Shown here one piece after another: positions 34,401 through 46,400 of a DNA stretch of 64,000 bases (positions within the stretch are counted from its first letter, which is position 1; every line of letters begins with the position of its first letter). Both the position numbers and the translations under genes were made by a program. Source of the stretch: Aculops lycopersici (lineage: Eukaryota > Arthropoda > Arachnida > Trombidiformes > Eriophyidae); contig WNKI01000002.1 in the NCBI GenBank assembly GCA_015350385.1, forward strand, positions 7,370,276 to 7,434,275, in the 5' to 3' direction. A model generated the notes under the pieces. It ran no database searches and was not told where the DNA came from. It saw only the letters and a list, made by a program, of their open reading frames with translations.

Positions 34401-36485
34401 GATGTATTAGATACCATATTTACAATTATCTTTTCGCTCGAGATGATCCTCAAGTGGTTGGCCTTTGGAATGAGACGATACTTTGGCAATATTTGGTCCT
34501 GGTTAGACTTTGTCATTGTTTTAGTCTCATTTGTCAACTTAATGGCCTCTGTATTTGGTAGCGGGAAGATTCAGGCACTGAAAACTATGAGAACCCTACG
34601 AGCGATGAGAGGATTGAGACCCTTGAGGGCATTGCAAAGGTTTCAGGGAATGCGAGTTGTGGTTAATGCTCTAATTCAAGCTATTCCCTCGATCTTCAAT
34701 GTCCTCTTAGTTTGTCTCATCTTTTGGCTCATATTTTCCATCATGGGAGTCCAAATGTTTGGTGGAAAGTTTTGGCGTTGTTTAGATCCGGAAACAAAAG
34801 AAATGGTTACTCGCGATGTGGCAGCCAACAAGTGGGAGTGTATAGACCGCAACTTAACTTGGGCAAACCCACAGATTAACTTTGATAATGTTCTCAACGC
34901 TTACCTGGCTCTATTTCAGGTGGCCACCTTTAAAGGTTGGATCGACATCATGAACAGGGCCATAGATTCAATGTTTCGCGACGAGCAGCCCATGAGAGAG
35001 GCCAACATTTACATGTACCTATACTTTGTATTCTTTGTTATCTTTGGATCGTTCTTTACACTTAATCTATTTATTGGTGTTATCATAGACAATTTCAATG
35101 AACAAAAGAGAAAAACAGGCGGCTCGTTGGAGATTTTCATGACCGATGATCAGAAAAAGTATTATCATGCCATGAAGAAGATGAAATCGAAGCGACCAGT
35201 TAAAGCTATGACAAGACCCAAGATGAAATTACAAGCTTACATGTTTGATTTAACCACAAGCAAGAAGTTTGATATGGCCATTATGTTTATCATTGGCCTC
35301 AATATGTTTGTCATGGCCCTTGAACACTATGGTCAATCGCCAGAGTTTAGTCTTGTATTGGAGAATCTAAACCTGGTTTTTATAGCAATATTCACCCTTG
35401 AGTGCCTATGCAAAATTTTCGCAATGCGCCACTTCTATTTTAGAGAACCCTGGAACATATTTGACTTTATCGTCGTCGACCTCTCAATATTAGGCGTGGT
35501 AATGAAGGAATATGTGGCCAAGTATTTTGTATCACCCACTTTATTGCGCGTGGTTCGTGTCGTTAAGGTGGGCCGAGTTTTGCGTTTAGTCAAGGGAGCA
35601 AAAGGTATACGAACCCTATTATTTGCCCTTGCAATGTCGCTACCTGCTCTTTTCAATATTTGCCTCCTATTATTCTTAGTCATGTTCATCTACGCCATCT
35701 TTGGCATGTCCTTCTTCATGAACGTAAGGCCAAGAGCTGGAATAGATGAAACTTTCAACTTTGAAACCTTTACAAGCTCAATCATTGTATTATTTGAGAT
35801 GTCCACCTCGGCCGGTTGGGATATAGTGCTAGATCCACTGATGGACGAGGAGAACGATTGTGTCAAGCCAGATCCGGCGCTAGGCATCGAGGGCACCTGT
35901 GGTAACAAGGAAATTGCAATCTTCTATTTGATATCCTATGTGATTGTAACCTTTCTCATTATAATCAACATGTACATTGCAGTTATTCTCGAGAACTACA
36001 GTCAAGCCACAGAGGATGTTCAAGAGGGATTGACGGATGACGACTATGAGATGTACTATGAGATATGGCAAAAGTTTGATCCGGATGGAACTCAGTATTT
36101 GCCCTACAACAAGTTGTCGGATTTTGTCGATGCTCTAGAAGATCCCCTGAGGATACCAAAGCCCAATGATTTGGCTTTAGTTGTGATGGACATTAACATA
36201 TATCAAGGCGACAAATGCTACTGCGTCGATATACTCGACGCGCTAACAAAGTATTTTTTTACTCGCAAGGGTTTAGTTATTCAAGTCAATGAGCATTTGC
36301 AAAAAGTTCAGTCAACTCTACATGAGACTCCATTCGAGCGAATAACTACCACCTACATGCTGAAGAGGCAGCACTATTGTGCTAAGGTGATCCAAAATTG
36401 TTGGCGCAAATGGAAGGATAGAATTGACGAAAAGAATGGTAGTGTCAGCAATAAGCCCGCCACATTTAGTAGCTCGGACACTTGA
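28401..36485 (+). CDS. para: Voltage-gated sodium channel alpha subunit (para/Nav1 type)
   Basis: Exons 28401-30590 and 30744-36485 join in phase 0 across a 153-bp GT-AG intron (ATA/GTAAGT, ACAG/GAG), giving 2643 residues against about 2100 in insects. Four six-helix domains are visible, with S4 arginine ladders such as RTFRVLRALKTV and LRAMRGLRPLRAL. The pore ring is D413 (MTQDFW), E1412 (CAEW), K2127 (TFKGW) and A2420 (TSAGW): the DEKA filter of sodium channels. F414 next to the first D predicts tetrodotoxin sensitivity. The III-IV linker has IFM at 2194-2196 for fast inactivation. The C-terminus carries EF-hand-like sequence (DPDGTQYLPY) and an IQ-like motif (VIQNCWRKW). It carries the action potential and is the pyrethroid and DDT target. 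The I-II linker is very long (about 760 residues, Ser/Gln/His-rich) and holds the only intron. Start: ATG at 28401 in a good context. Confidence 0.97.
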
Positions 36486-36498
36486 TGATGATCATGAT

Positions 36499-36504
36499 AA
36501 TAAA
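36499..36504 (+). promoter_or_regulatory. Poly(A) signal of the sodium channel
   Basis: AATAAA 14 bases after the stop codon. The PIN4 stop lies only 62 bases beyond the sodium-channel stop on the opposite strand, so the 3' ends probably overlap. Confidence 0.5.
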
Positions 36505-36547
36505 TGATGGATTCATGTCATATATCACAAATTTGTTGATTTGTTGT

Positions 36548-36937
36548 TTACTTCTTATCCTCCACCATGATAACATGATAACCGTGAATTGTTTTCACTG
36601 GTTCAGTGGTGAAAATTGGACTTGCTATTGTTGATTTGGGCAAATTAAATGCCGCCTCCTGAAATGGTCCAACCATCTGGCCTCTCACCTGCCAACCAAG
36701 ATCACCCCCGCTCTTGGCCTTATCCTCGGACATTTCCTGAGCCACAACATTGAACTTCTCGCCATTATTTAGTCTTGCGATTGCCTCGAGGGCTTTGGAT
36801 TGCTTGCTGCATAATATGTGTCGAACTTTTACTGAGGTGCCCGTTCCAGCCTTGTCCTTGCCTCCCTTCTTTCCACCGTCTCCCTTTGCGTCACCATCTG
36901 AGGCCTTTCCCTTGGCTGCCGGCTTCTTAGGTCCCAT
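36548..36937 (-). CDS. PIN4: Parvulin-type peptidyl-prolyl isomerase PIN4 (Par14)
   Basis: 129 residues from the ATG at 36937. The N-terminal 35 residues are Lys/Gly-rich (MGPKKPAAKGK...), as in human Par14, where this segment binds DNA and pre-ribosomes. The rotamase domain follows: VKVRHILCSKQSKALEAI, FNVVAQEMSEDKAKSGGDLG, GQMVGPFQEAAFNLP and a final GYHVIMVEDKK. Domain order and length match the family (131 residues in human). There is no WW domain, so it is not PIN1. Par14 acts in ribosome biogenesis and chromatin. It lies tail-to-tail with the sodium channel and about 250 bp from the reductase on the same strand. Confidence 0.95.
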   Translation of the reverse strand: MGPKKPAAKGKASDGDAKGDGGKKGGKDKAGTGTSVKVRHILCSKQSKALEAIARLNNGEKFNVVAQEMSEDKAKSGGDLGWQVRGQMVGPFQEAAFNLPKSTIASPIFTTEPVKTIHGYHVIMVEDKK

Positions 36938-37190
36938 TATATGTGGTGATGAATTATTATATTTTAAGTTATAACAAACCTCAAGGGAGAATATATCCAA
37001 CAATTTGTGGCTCCACTGAGGTAGAAAATGAGCGACGCACGTGGTTTGCGCGATTCGCTGATGAGTAACAAGTTACAGCATAGAAAAGTCAAAGTAAACA
37101 TTTCAATCACTTTCATTTCCGTGTGTCACTAATTGTATTTAGTTGATTAATGCATAAATCATCGATGATGGGTGATTATCTTTGATCCAT

Positions 37191-38019
37191 CTATCCACGA
37201 GCCGTTAGTCCACCATCAATGGGAAGGGTTACTCCGTTCACCATTGCAGCACCATCCGTTAGGAGGAATAGCACAGGCTCAACAACCTCGTGAACCGCAA
37301 CAAATCTACCTGTTGGAATTCTGGCCTTCATTGCCGCACTCTTCTCCTCCTCGGACCAAAATGCTTGGCCCATCTCTGTCCAAACAACAGTTGGATTAAC
37401 AGCATTGCAACGAACGTTGTATTTACCATACTCAGTTGCCGTTTGTTTGGTGAAATAATCCAAAGCGCTCTTGGTCATTCCATAGACAGAGTGGCCATCA
37501 AAGGCGCACATAGAGGAAACACTAGAGATGTTTACTATAGCCCCGAACTTTCTTTTGACCATACCTGGGAGGACAATTTGGGTTAGATTGATGCAACTCT
37601 TAACGTTGACATCCATCATCCTGTCTACCTGATCCTGTTTTATGTCCGCAATGTGGATTGAGTCACTAGTAGCCGCATTGTTGATTAAGAAGTCGATGTT
37701 ATCCATGTGACCGAGCTTCTTCTTGGCTTCATCCCAATGGCCAAGATCAACTGGTATTATCGTAATGCTGGGACACTCGGCAGCAAGTTCCCTCAGTTTA
37801 TCCTCCGACTTGCTAACGGCTATAACCTTGGCACCCGACTCTACAAGTCGCTCGGCAATGGCCCGCCCAATGCCTTCAATTGCACGGTGGTTGGCATGTT
37901 AAATCTAACGTTAGAACTACCCAATTGCATTTATTATTCAAATCCATTCCATTGATTTGACACTTACCTCTCCCTGCTCCAGTTACCACAGCAACTTTTC
38001 CCTTGAAATCGAACTGCAT
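37191..38019 (-). CDS. DCXR: L-xylulose reductase / carbonyl reductase (SDR), two exons
   Basis: Exon 1 is 38019-37968 and exon 2 is 37873-37191, separated by a 94-bp phase-1 GT-AG intron; 244 residues, the length I recall for human DCXR. The Rossmann NADP(H) motif is TGAGRGIG, formed across the splice junction; LINNAA is the second SDR signature. The catalytic Ser lies in NISSVSS, and the Tyr/Lys pair in SVYGMTKSALD. NAVNPTVVWTEMGQAFW and PIDGG near the end match the DCXR/CBR2 subfamily closely. DCXR reduces L-xylulose and alpha-dicarbonyls with NADPH, in the uronate cycle and carbonyl detoxification. Substrate choice cannot be read from the sequence. The intron falls only 17 codons from the start. 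Confidence 0.88.
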
Positions 38020-38546
38020 TTTGGTTATATTTGTGATACAAACAATATTTTTACTAAGAATGTGATGATCATCTGATCTTGACACTACAAGTTAACAAGA
38101 TCTCTAGACATGTGAGTTGAGTCTCTCGGTCTTAGGAGAGTGGATTGATCGGCGCTGATGGGGAGTGTAGAAGAAATTGATCACAATCACTGTTACAGAT
38201 GGCGCTCGAGATTATATTGACTTTCGCCTGAAGTATCACGCCTCGTCTAGACTCTTATCGCAGACGAGTAGAGTTTATGTATTCTATCATAAATGGATGC
38301 TCGCGATTGAAAATGCACAATCGTCATCCGCATCCAATAGAGCTTTTGATCATTTTCCATCCAAACTCCTGGAGACATCTTATCAAGCGCAACAAGACCT
38401 TTGGCTCATCCAGTAGATTATTGTTTCGCGGAAGTTGGCGTCCCGAATGTTAAATAACACACTTTTTACCTGTCCTTCGGGTAGATGTTCCTCTCTTCTC
38501 GATGTAATGTTGGCGCTCATCTTGGTGGTACTTCAATGTTTTTTCA

Positions 38547-38556
<10 letters not shown>

Positions 38557-38578
<22 letters not shown>
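38557..38578. repeat. (CT)n repeat, left flank of second gap
   Basis: A run of nine C followed by CT dinucleotides leads directly into the N run. Confidence 0.85.
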
Positions 38579-38690
38579 NNNNNNNNNNNNNNNNNNNNNN
38601 NNNNNNNNNNNNNNNNNNNNNNNNNNNNNNNNNNNNNNNNNNNNNNNNNNNNNNNNNNNNNNNNNNNNNNNNNNNNNNNNNNNNNNNNNN
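38579..38690. other. Assembly gap, 112 N
   Basis: Run of 112 unknown bases between (CT)n on the left and TACGT repeats on the right. Confidence 0.99.
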
Positions 38691-38791
38691 TACGTTACGT
38701 TACGTTACGTTACGTTACGTTCGTTACGTTCGTACGTTCGTCGTCGTCGTCGTTCGTCTCGTCGTCGTCTCGTCTCGTCGTCTCTCTCTCT

Positions 38792-38865
<74 letters not shown>
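38691..38865. repeat. Graded microsatellite (TACGT)n to (CGT)n to (CT)n
   Basis: TACGT units give way to CGTTCGT, then CGT triplets, then CGTCT mixtures and finally a long CT array. Read on the minus strand this is the same series as at the first gap (12497-12692). Confidence 0.85.
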
Positions 38866-38868
<3 letters not shown>

Positions 38869-39521
38869 CTGCAAGACAAACAATGCAAAGCGCCAATACG
38901 ACTCCCGCCGCACCAAAGAGAGTAGATTACAAGGATCCCCTCAATGGTATCAATCATCCACTGCTGTGACAACTAACTATCGATGCAATTTGTTGTAGGA
39001 CATCGGTCTAAAATGCTCATTGGATCCATTGTACGTCATGATCAAACTACCTGCTCACTCGCTCGCCTGCTCCTTTGCATATCCACCGGTGATCTTCACT
39101 TTCCACTTGACTGCTCTCAATCAAATTCAAGCAGAAATAATGGTCGTCGTTATAATCGTTGCAATTGCTACTTCATGTAAGTCACTTGATCAACCGGTAG
39201 TTGCTCGAGTGTGTAATACAAGACAAAGCAAAACAAACAGGAAGAACAATTGCCGGTGGAAATCCGGCGGGCAACTACACGACGACGACGACAACATCGA
39301 CTGTAACGATAGCGCGCATCCTTGAACAACCTGTTGCTCTGAGTAAAGGTCGCCTGTCGTCTCGAGGAAATCGATGTCCCCGCTCTAGTGGAAAGCCTCT
39401 GCTTATCCGGCTCGATGTTAAACCTTCAAGAGTCCGGAGGTTAATTCATCATCGATAGGTTAACTTGGCAACGAGAATCAATAAAATTAACACTCGATCT
39501 CAAGTCGACAGTAACACCAAG

Positions 39522-42315
39522 ATGGGCGCCAAAAGAATGGACTGTTCATTTCAATATTTTCTCCATTCAAGTGTAATAAAAAAACAATATCACATTTCAC
39601 CTGAGCGTCATAGACGACTCATGGTTTTGTCGTCGTCGTCGTCGTCGCCGATAAAACAAAGTGTTTCAATGGAAGCGAAACGAAAATTTTACAAACTGCC
39701 AACAATATCATCAAGTTATATCATGGCTAGTGATGGGAGAATTCCATTACTGGTTAGCCTTGTGATACTATTGCCATCAATTGTGTCATGCTCGAGTCAA
39801 ATGAGCACAGTTTTTGCAGAAAATGAAACGATACCATTAAATAGCAGTACGATAGCAAACAATACAGCAACAGCTTCAACAGTAATCACAACAAGCACCA
39901 CGGGAAAACCTGCAGTAGAAAATGGAACCACGACAACCCGATTCCCAAGTAATCACAAACGACTACATGGACCGGAAGTTAGGGCAAACAGCTCACAAGA
40001 TCATGGAGCGAGCGAAAGTAGTAGAGTTTACACAATTGAAGTGAACAGTACAACCGACGCTGCAAGTTATATGAAAAATTCAAATTCAAGTATGTATATT
40101 AACTTTACAAATACGAAGCGACAGTTGGTCACTGATAAAGTTAATACAACGGCGGCAGAGGCGACGGTGATCGCGAATGACAGTAAACCATCAAAACAAT
40201 CTAATCCCAAGCGACGACCGTTAAATTTAAGCGAGGAGAAGCCACCTGACTATTTGAAGAGAATCAGCAACAAAAAATCAGCCGGAGAGGAGAGGAATAG
40301 TGTTGCAAATAAAGAGACTAGCCAAGTGTTGAGCAGACCAACTTTGACAAATAAAAGCAGGAAGTTTCTCAATGAGATTAGGGATCGAAGAAAGTTGAGG
40401 CGAAAAATTTTCCCTAATGAAACTCGAGCAGTGAAAAATCCAACCGGAGGCTCGGCGGCCGCAAGTTATAACCACGAGAATTGGGTTAGGTTTAGTGGAC
40501 CAAGCGGAGATTTAAGTGAATCGTCCGACTTAAGTAACAACGAGGAGATTCAAGGTGGAGAGAGTGATGGTAACGACGGTAACAGTTCAATTGAAACCCC
40601 CGCTTCGGTGCCATCTATTGAGCCTAATGAGTCGAACAATATAATCCATCAAGTCAACCATCAGCAGCAGCAGCACCAACAACAACAAGAGACGGAAAGG
40701 CGACAGCAATCAAGTGGGCAACAAAATCAGTGGCAAGACCAACAGCAACTAGCTGGTAGCGGCGACGATGAGAGCAATGGGAAGAGCGACACTCAGCTAA
40801 TTTTCAGACAAGAATCCTCGAGGGCCACGGAGGACGAGAGGCCAATCTTAAGTAAAAGCACAACAACCACCACAACCATCGACGATGGAAAGAAGCAGGC
40901 CAAAGTGGTGAGCAAATCGGCGGTGTTACCTGCGAAGTTGAGGCAGCGGATAATAGAGCAATTCGTGAAGAGTGGCGGTGATCCTCAAAACATCGTGGTA
41001 AGCGACTCGACAATAACCACAACGTCACAATCCAAAAAGAAGACCATAACCACGGTGTACAAGATAGCGCCCAACAGCGCTGGAGGTAGCGGTGGTGGCA
41101 GCCACAAGTCAACAAGTGGCATCGGAGCTAGTAGTGGCGGCTCGACTCTATCGCTGCCAAAACACCACGAGTCCATTGCAGTGGTCGATAACGACGACGA
41201 TGGTGATGATGGAGGTGGCACAAGAAAGTTTCGGCCTGAGGAGGCGAGGGGTGAGAGAGAGACGGAGGATCACGAAGACGAGGACGAGGACGACAAGAAC
41301 CAGCAGGTGGGCGAGTTTGTAAAGGCGCCGCCCGGAATGTCGACCGCGTGGCACTTAAATCTGAGCGGCGGCGACCGGAAGGGGTCGAGGGTGGCGAAAC
41401 AATCGCTGACTTCGTTGCTGGAAAATCCCAAGATTGTCTCTTCCGGTAGATCAACCTCCCTGACGACTGGAGGCAAGGACATGGTAGAGGGGACGAGAAG
41501 GGGGAGAAAAATCAAGCGGATCATGGTGACGCAAACGGAGGTGCCGCAATCGGCATTGATGTCCATGGCACCTGTAAAGGAAATGGGTGAAATCAATCTG
41601 AAAGAAAGCGATTTTGAGGACAAGTTTTCTACTGGAGGAGGAGTGGAAAAAGGCGACATAACAGATGTCGATTATCATATGCCACACGGGATGAAAGGTA
41701 TGATGTTGTCGTCGAAATTAGACAACGAGCAACAGGTGGATTTGAGGGAAAAGCATTCGAAAGGTTCAAGCATGGAGCGGCGGCAAAACGTCGGCGAATT
41801 GAGCGAGTTTTACCAGGGACCTCATGCGAGCATCTTAGGACTAGACCAAAAGTCCGACGAGTTTTCGAGCAACGAGAAGCGAGTGATTCGCGAGCTAGAC
41901 GACGAGGCTCACAAGATTATGTCTGCCGGGGAAGGAGGCAAGATGAATGGTAAAAGTCTGGTGAAAACTCTAGCCTCATCCCGGCAAAGTTCCTCCTTTT
42001 CGTCGGCCGACGACCCAAACGGACAGCAACAAGTGGTTGAGGCAGACGAATTTAGTGGTTTAGATAACGGCGACGTGAGTGATTCGCAAACTCAACAACA
42101 AGAAGAGAACAACACCGACAAGGCTGCCGGTTTTGCTACCAAAGGCTCTTCCAGTTCAGTCCAGAGAGCAAAGGATTCTTCGGCTTCGAAGCAGCTCATC
42201 TTCGCACAAACAGGTAGGCGAAAAGGTTCATCTAACGCGAGCCGCGTTAACTTGTCGCAAACTAAGTCGTTGATAAGTTCAACTCAACCGACCACAAACT
42301 CGTTGAACTCGCAAT

Positions 42316-42357
<42 letters not shown>

Positions 42358-45086
42358 AAACAACAACAACAACAACGCGAGCCGTCGGCCAACGACTTGA
42401 GCCAAAAAATCCTCAGTCACCGACTAGATCCTCGGCCTCCTCGGCGTTGGCCACTCCAGAGGATTTTTCACCTGATTCAGTGCATAATTCCCAACTCAAC
42501 ACCGCATCTGAGAGCGACGAGAATAACGTAGATACCAATGAAAAGGTTGAGGAAAATCCAGGAGCGACGACGAGAACTGCGCTCAGTGGAGTCAAGAAAC
42601 CCAGTGAGGCGGGAGTTGTAAGAAAATCCACAGGTGGAACCCAGAGAATTAACGAGTTGAGTGTGACGCAAGTGAAGCAGGCACAGCAACAGGAACAGCA
42701 GCGATCCGAGAAGCGACCTGTTGCCCTCGCGCCTGTGGCTGCGTTCAGGCGGCGGCCGCTTGATGGCGCCAGCGGTAAACTTACGACTCGCGGCCGTAAA
42801 TTCGAGAGGACACTTGATGATACGCGGGACACGGGACGGCAACAACAACAACAACAACATTTACAGTCGTCACTCAAAACCATTGAGGGAGATGTAACTA
42901 GAGAAAAGAGTGGCAACTCTGATCTAGATTTGAATTCGAAACATGCGCTCGCTACCGGCAACGCCAATGCTCAAGCGAGGCGACTAACCGGCGCATCCTC
43001 GCCACCAATTAAACAGAGCGGAACTCGTGACCCAACTACAACGAGTCAGAAGCCGGTGGACTCGCTCGAGGAATTGAAACGCGTGGTTGCTGCATCCAAA
43101 CAGCAACAGCAGAGTCCTTCGAACTCAAATCGAAATGGCGAGGCTCGTCGGCAGAGGGACAGTGGTTATCCATCATCTCGGCCGGAGAAACTGCAACAGC
43201 GACAACAGCAATCAGATCAACAGGTGCTGACGAAAGCAAACAAGAACGATGTTAACGATGACAACAAGGTAACTAAAAAGACTAATAATACCAGCAACAA
43301 ATTAACTGCCGCGAAACAACCGCCCACTTTGAGTGGAAAGTTACAGCCCAAACAGCCGAAACAACAGCAGCAGGTTGCTGTCGCTAGTGAAGATAAAGAC
43401 AGGGGAAATGCAACTTTGATTTCGACACCAACCTCCTCAAGTGGACCGCCACCGAAACCAGAGCCATCGAGTGGCAACAATGACAAGCAGGCCAAAACGC
43501 ACAACATCATGATGCTCATTGACTTTGGACCGCAACAAGTGCAGCCAACACTGAGCATCGAGTCACCGAAACCTCTGCAAAGCCACAATGGAGGCCCCCA
43601 ATTGACGGCGACTCTTGACAAGAATCCGCCACAAACGACCACGAGGCCGCCATTCAACGGGGACTCGCCGGGCTCACTAGGAGTCGTGAATGGACACAAC
43701 GAGGTTTGGTCCAACAAGTGGTCGCCCAGTTCTAATGGTGCGAATGAGAACGCGCATTCAGCTCAGTCGTGGCGTCCGATGGAGAAATCATCAACGATTA
43801 ATGAGCAACCTGTTGCTCAAAATCCTACACCACAAGCACCAGCACCACCAGCGGCAGTTAATGTTCAAATTTACAACAATCACCTTGTGCCCCAGCAGCA
43901 GCGCCAACAGGTGGCCAGCAACGGTTTTGAGCAACAACAGCTGCATCTAGATTCCTCGTTTGGCGAGACCGATGGCGACCAGTCTGGTGATGGCGATGAT
44001 TCCTCCATGATGTTTGATGCTGCCGCCGCCAGCGACCTACACCAATATGCCCACCGAGTTCCCTTCGATTCGCGCCATTCAATGTCGATGATCAAGCCTT
44101 TTCAAGCTAGCCAGCCGCCGGGAGTGCTCGATGTATTGATGGGTCGGGCGGGCTCCTCGGCGTCGTCCGTGTTCAATGGTCAGGCCGAACTCATGGCGGC
44201 AAGTGGCGACATTGGAGATACTCAAATCGAAGACCCCATTCTACCTGGCGAATCAGCGAGCACTAACCGGATGGTCCGGCGGGTGATTGATGAAATTGCC
44301 ATGTCGCCCACAGGATCAATATTATCAATGGATGGGCCCGACTTTGAACGCGACCACGAAGATATGGGATCGCTGATTGCGAGCGATAAAAGGACAAATA
44401 ACGATGCTACAGTTTCTCCCGCAGAAAGATTAAATGTATCAACAAACCTACTTTCTATGCAAATGCAGATGCAGCTTGACGACGAGAGGCTTCAGCAAGA
44501 GCAACAAGAAGCGCAATCAGCTGATGGCAATATTGTAACACAACAACCTGTTACGACATCCCCGTTTGCTTCACAAGCTAACGCGACGACCTTATCCCCA
44601 AAATACGCTCCTTTGCCCTCGACTTCAGCCGCAATCAAGACGGGAAGCTCTACGACCACGACGATGGCTATTGCGCCAACATCAGGACCAACTACAACAA
44701 CATCGTTAGCAATAGCAACAAACCAGTCGACGTCCAGAGCAAATTCAACTTTTTCGCCCTCTTCTTTGCTCGGTAAAGTTGGGGATGTGAGTAAAAAGAG
44801 CATCGCCGGTGATGCAACACGAGGCCAAGAGCAGAATCGCTCCTCCAATAAACTAGACTCAAATTTTAGCCAGGAGAAAGAGGAGGAGGACTTGATGGGG
44901 GAGGAGTCGCATCGAGTGGATGGCGCACAGGTGAGATGGCCGCTCAGCCGCGATGTAAGTGGCAGCGACGGTGGCAATGGCAATGGCAATGGCAATGGCA
45001 GTCGTAGCGGCGGTGGCGGTGGCAGTGGCAGTAGCGTAGATAAAGATAAAATGCGTGCTGTCGCAAGAGGAAAGAACCAACAGTGA
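39522..45086 (+). CDS. Giant Ser/Thr/Gln-rich secreted protein, unknown family
   Basis: One open frame of about 1850 codons. From the ATG at 39522 the context is good (CCAAGATGG), but the ATG at 39723 would place a normal signal peptide (IPLLVSLVILLPSIVSC) at the very N-terminus, and I consider that start equally likely. After it come at least ten N-glycosylation sequons in about 150 residues and dense Ser/Thr, like a mucin or proteoglycan stalk. The remainder is low in complexity: Gln runs, a polyproline block, Asp/Glu runs, Gly/Ser repeats. No folded domain, Cys pattern or second membrane segment is visible. Codon usage and the absence of stops over 5.6 kb support real coding. The last residues are doubtful: a good frame continues past the stop in another phase. 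I do not recognise the family. Confidence 0.7.
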
Positions 45087-45527
45087 CATTGAAGAGTACT
45101 AGTGGTGGTAATTTTAGTAGTACCGGCGGCATCATGGAAAAGCTGATAACCTCGAGTGGAATTGGAAGCCAGTCCGAGGCTCGTTAGTCTATCGAGATCA
45201 CGAGCAACAAGTGGAATTCGGACGTGGAAGCCGCGGTTAGCAATCGTCGTCTTCGTTATCTTTGCTGCCGTCGATTAGCTTAGGAGATTGTGAGTCGGTG
45301 CGCAGCAAACGAGTAGCTCACACTCAAAGTGCACTGCTTAGAAAAGGAGAAGACATTCGGTTCGCAGAAATGAGACAGTCGTGACCTGTCTGGTAATTGA
45401 AAGTAAGAAAGAAGTCAATAAAAAGAACAAGGTTTAACTGACAACCAAAATCAGTTTTAGACTGACCTACCCGAAATTGAAGTAAATTTCTTCAAGTCAA
45501 TCAAGTTAACTAACAAACAAATAAAAA
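45087..45527. other. 3' region of the giant protein gene and ELOVL upstream region
   Basis: About 440 bases. The first 100 (to a TAG at about 45187) remain open in a frame shifted relative to the upstream gene. AATAAA at 45417-45422 may end the upstream transcript. The ELOVL promoter must lie between there and 45527. Confidence 0.45.
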
Positions 45528-46400
45528 ATGGAAGTCTTATCAAACACAGCAAGTGCTCAAACGGTTGCTAGCAGCGTGGCCTCGTCAGGTGGATCGGCCA
45601 GCGCTGGCTTAATGGGAAATCTACATTATTATACAGTGGGCGTTTTTGACAAATATGGCGACCCAAGAGTCAGCAACTACCACCTAATGTCAACTCCCTG
45701 GCCAACAATTGGCGCAACATTGATCTACTATTGGTTTATTCGTTCCATTGGACCAAAGATGATGCGCGACAGGAAACCATATCAAATTTTGCCACTTGTT
45801 AGATGCTACAATATAGCAATGGCCGCTTGGAATGCGTTTGGGATTTACATTGGATGCCAATTGCTTAATTATGGACTTGATACCCTTGGTTGCAGGCCAA
45901 TCGATCCCTACTTGAGAGACGAGAAAACGTTGAATCAAGTTTACTATGGTCACGTATTTTTCATCTCGCGTTTGGTCGAGTTTAGCGATACCGTTTTCTT
46001 TGTATTAAGGAAAAAGGACAATCAAGTTAGCTCATTTCACGTGTTCCACCACTCGGTTGTTCCAACGCTCACCTGGATCTTCCTAAAGTTTGGTCCGGGT
46101 GGAAATGCAGGCATTTTCCCACTAATCAACACAGCAATCCACACGGTCATGTACTCCTACTACTTGCTCGCCACCTTTCCCTCCATGAAACCGTACCTCG
46201 GATGGAAGAAGTATCTAACCCTAGCGCAAATTGTGCAATTCTTTATTATCATTGCAGTCAGCGCCCAGCCCTTGTTCATTCCGGGCTGTCAAATGCCCAG
46301 CTCACTAGTATTCATCTCATTAGTATTCTCGTTGATCTTCATATACCTGTTTGTCGACTTTTACCTTAAAGCTTACAAGAGCAAGAGGAAAGATGAATAG
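45528..46400 (+). CDS. Very-long-chain fatty acid elongase (ELOVL1/4/7-type)
   Basis: 290 residues, single exon, the usual length. ELO signatures are complete: RLVEFSDTVFFVLRKK (148-163), the catalytic histidine box HVFHH (171-175), NTAIHTVMYSYYLL and LTLAQIVQF. Six to seven hydrophobic segments are present. The C-terminus KSKRKDE is Lys-rich, of the kind that retrieves proteins to the ER. ELOVLs catalyse the condensing step (acyl-CoA plus malonyl-CoA to 3-ketoacyl-CoA) of fatty-acid elongation. In arthropods such enzymes feed cuticular hydrocarbon and wax synthesis. The first 30 residues are Ser/Ala-rich and not conserved. Chain-length preference cannot be deduced. Confidence 0.95.
   Translation: MEVLSNTASAQTVASSVASSGGSASAGLMGNLHYYTVGVFDKYGDPRVSNYHLMSTPWPTIGATLIYYWFIRSIGPKMMRDRKPYQILPLVRCYNIAMAAWNAFGIYIGCQLLNYGLDTLGCRPIDPYLRDEKTLNQVYYGHVFFISRLVEFSDTVFFVLRKKDNQVSSFHVFHHSVVPTLTWIFLKFGPGGNAGIFPLINTAIHTVMYSYYLLATFPSMKPYLGWKKYLTLAQIVQFFIIIAVSAQPLFIPGCQMPSSLVFISLVFSLIFIYLFVDFYLKAYKSKRKDE

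Larger units (their letters stand above)
38020..39521. other. Intergenic region with a microsatellite gap
   Basis: About 1.5 kb between divergent genes, including the second N gap and its CT/CGT repeats. A plus-strand stretch at 39020-39181 ends in a hydrophobic MVVVIIVAIATS-like frame followed by GTAAGT. It could be a 5' exon of the next gene, but I cannot support it. Confidence 0.45.
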
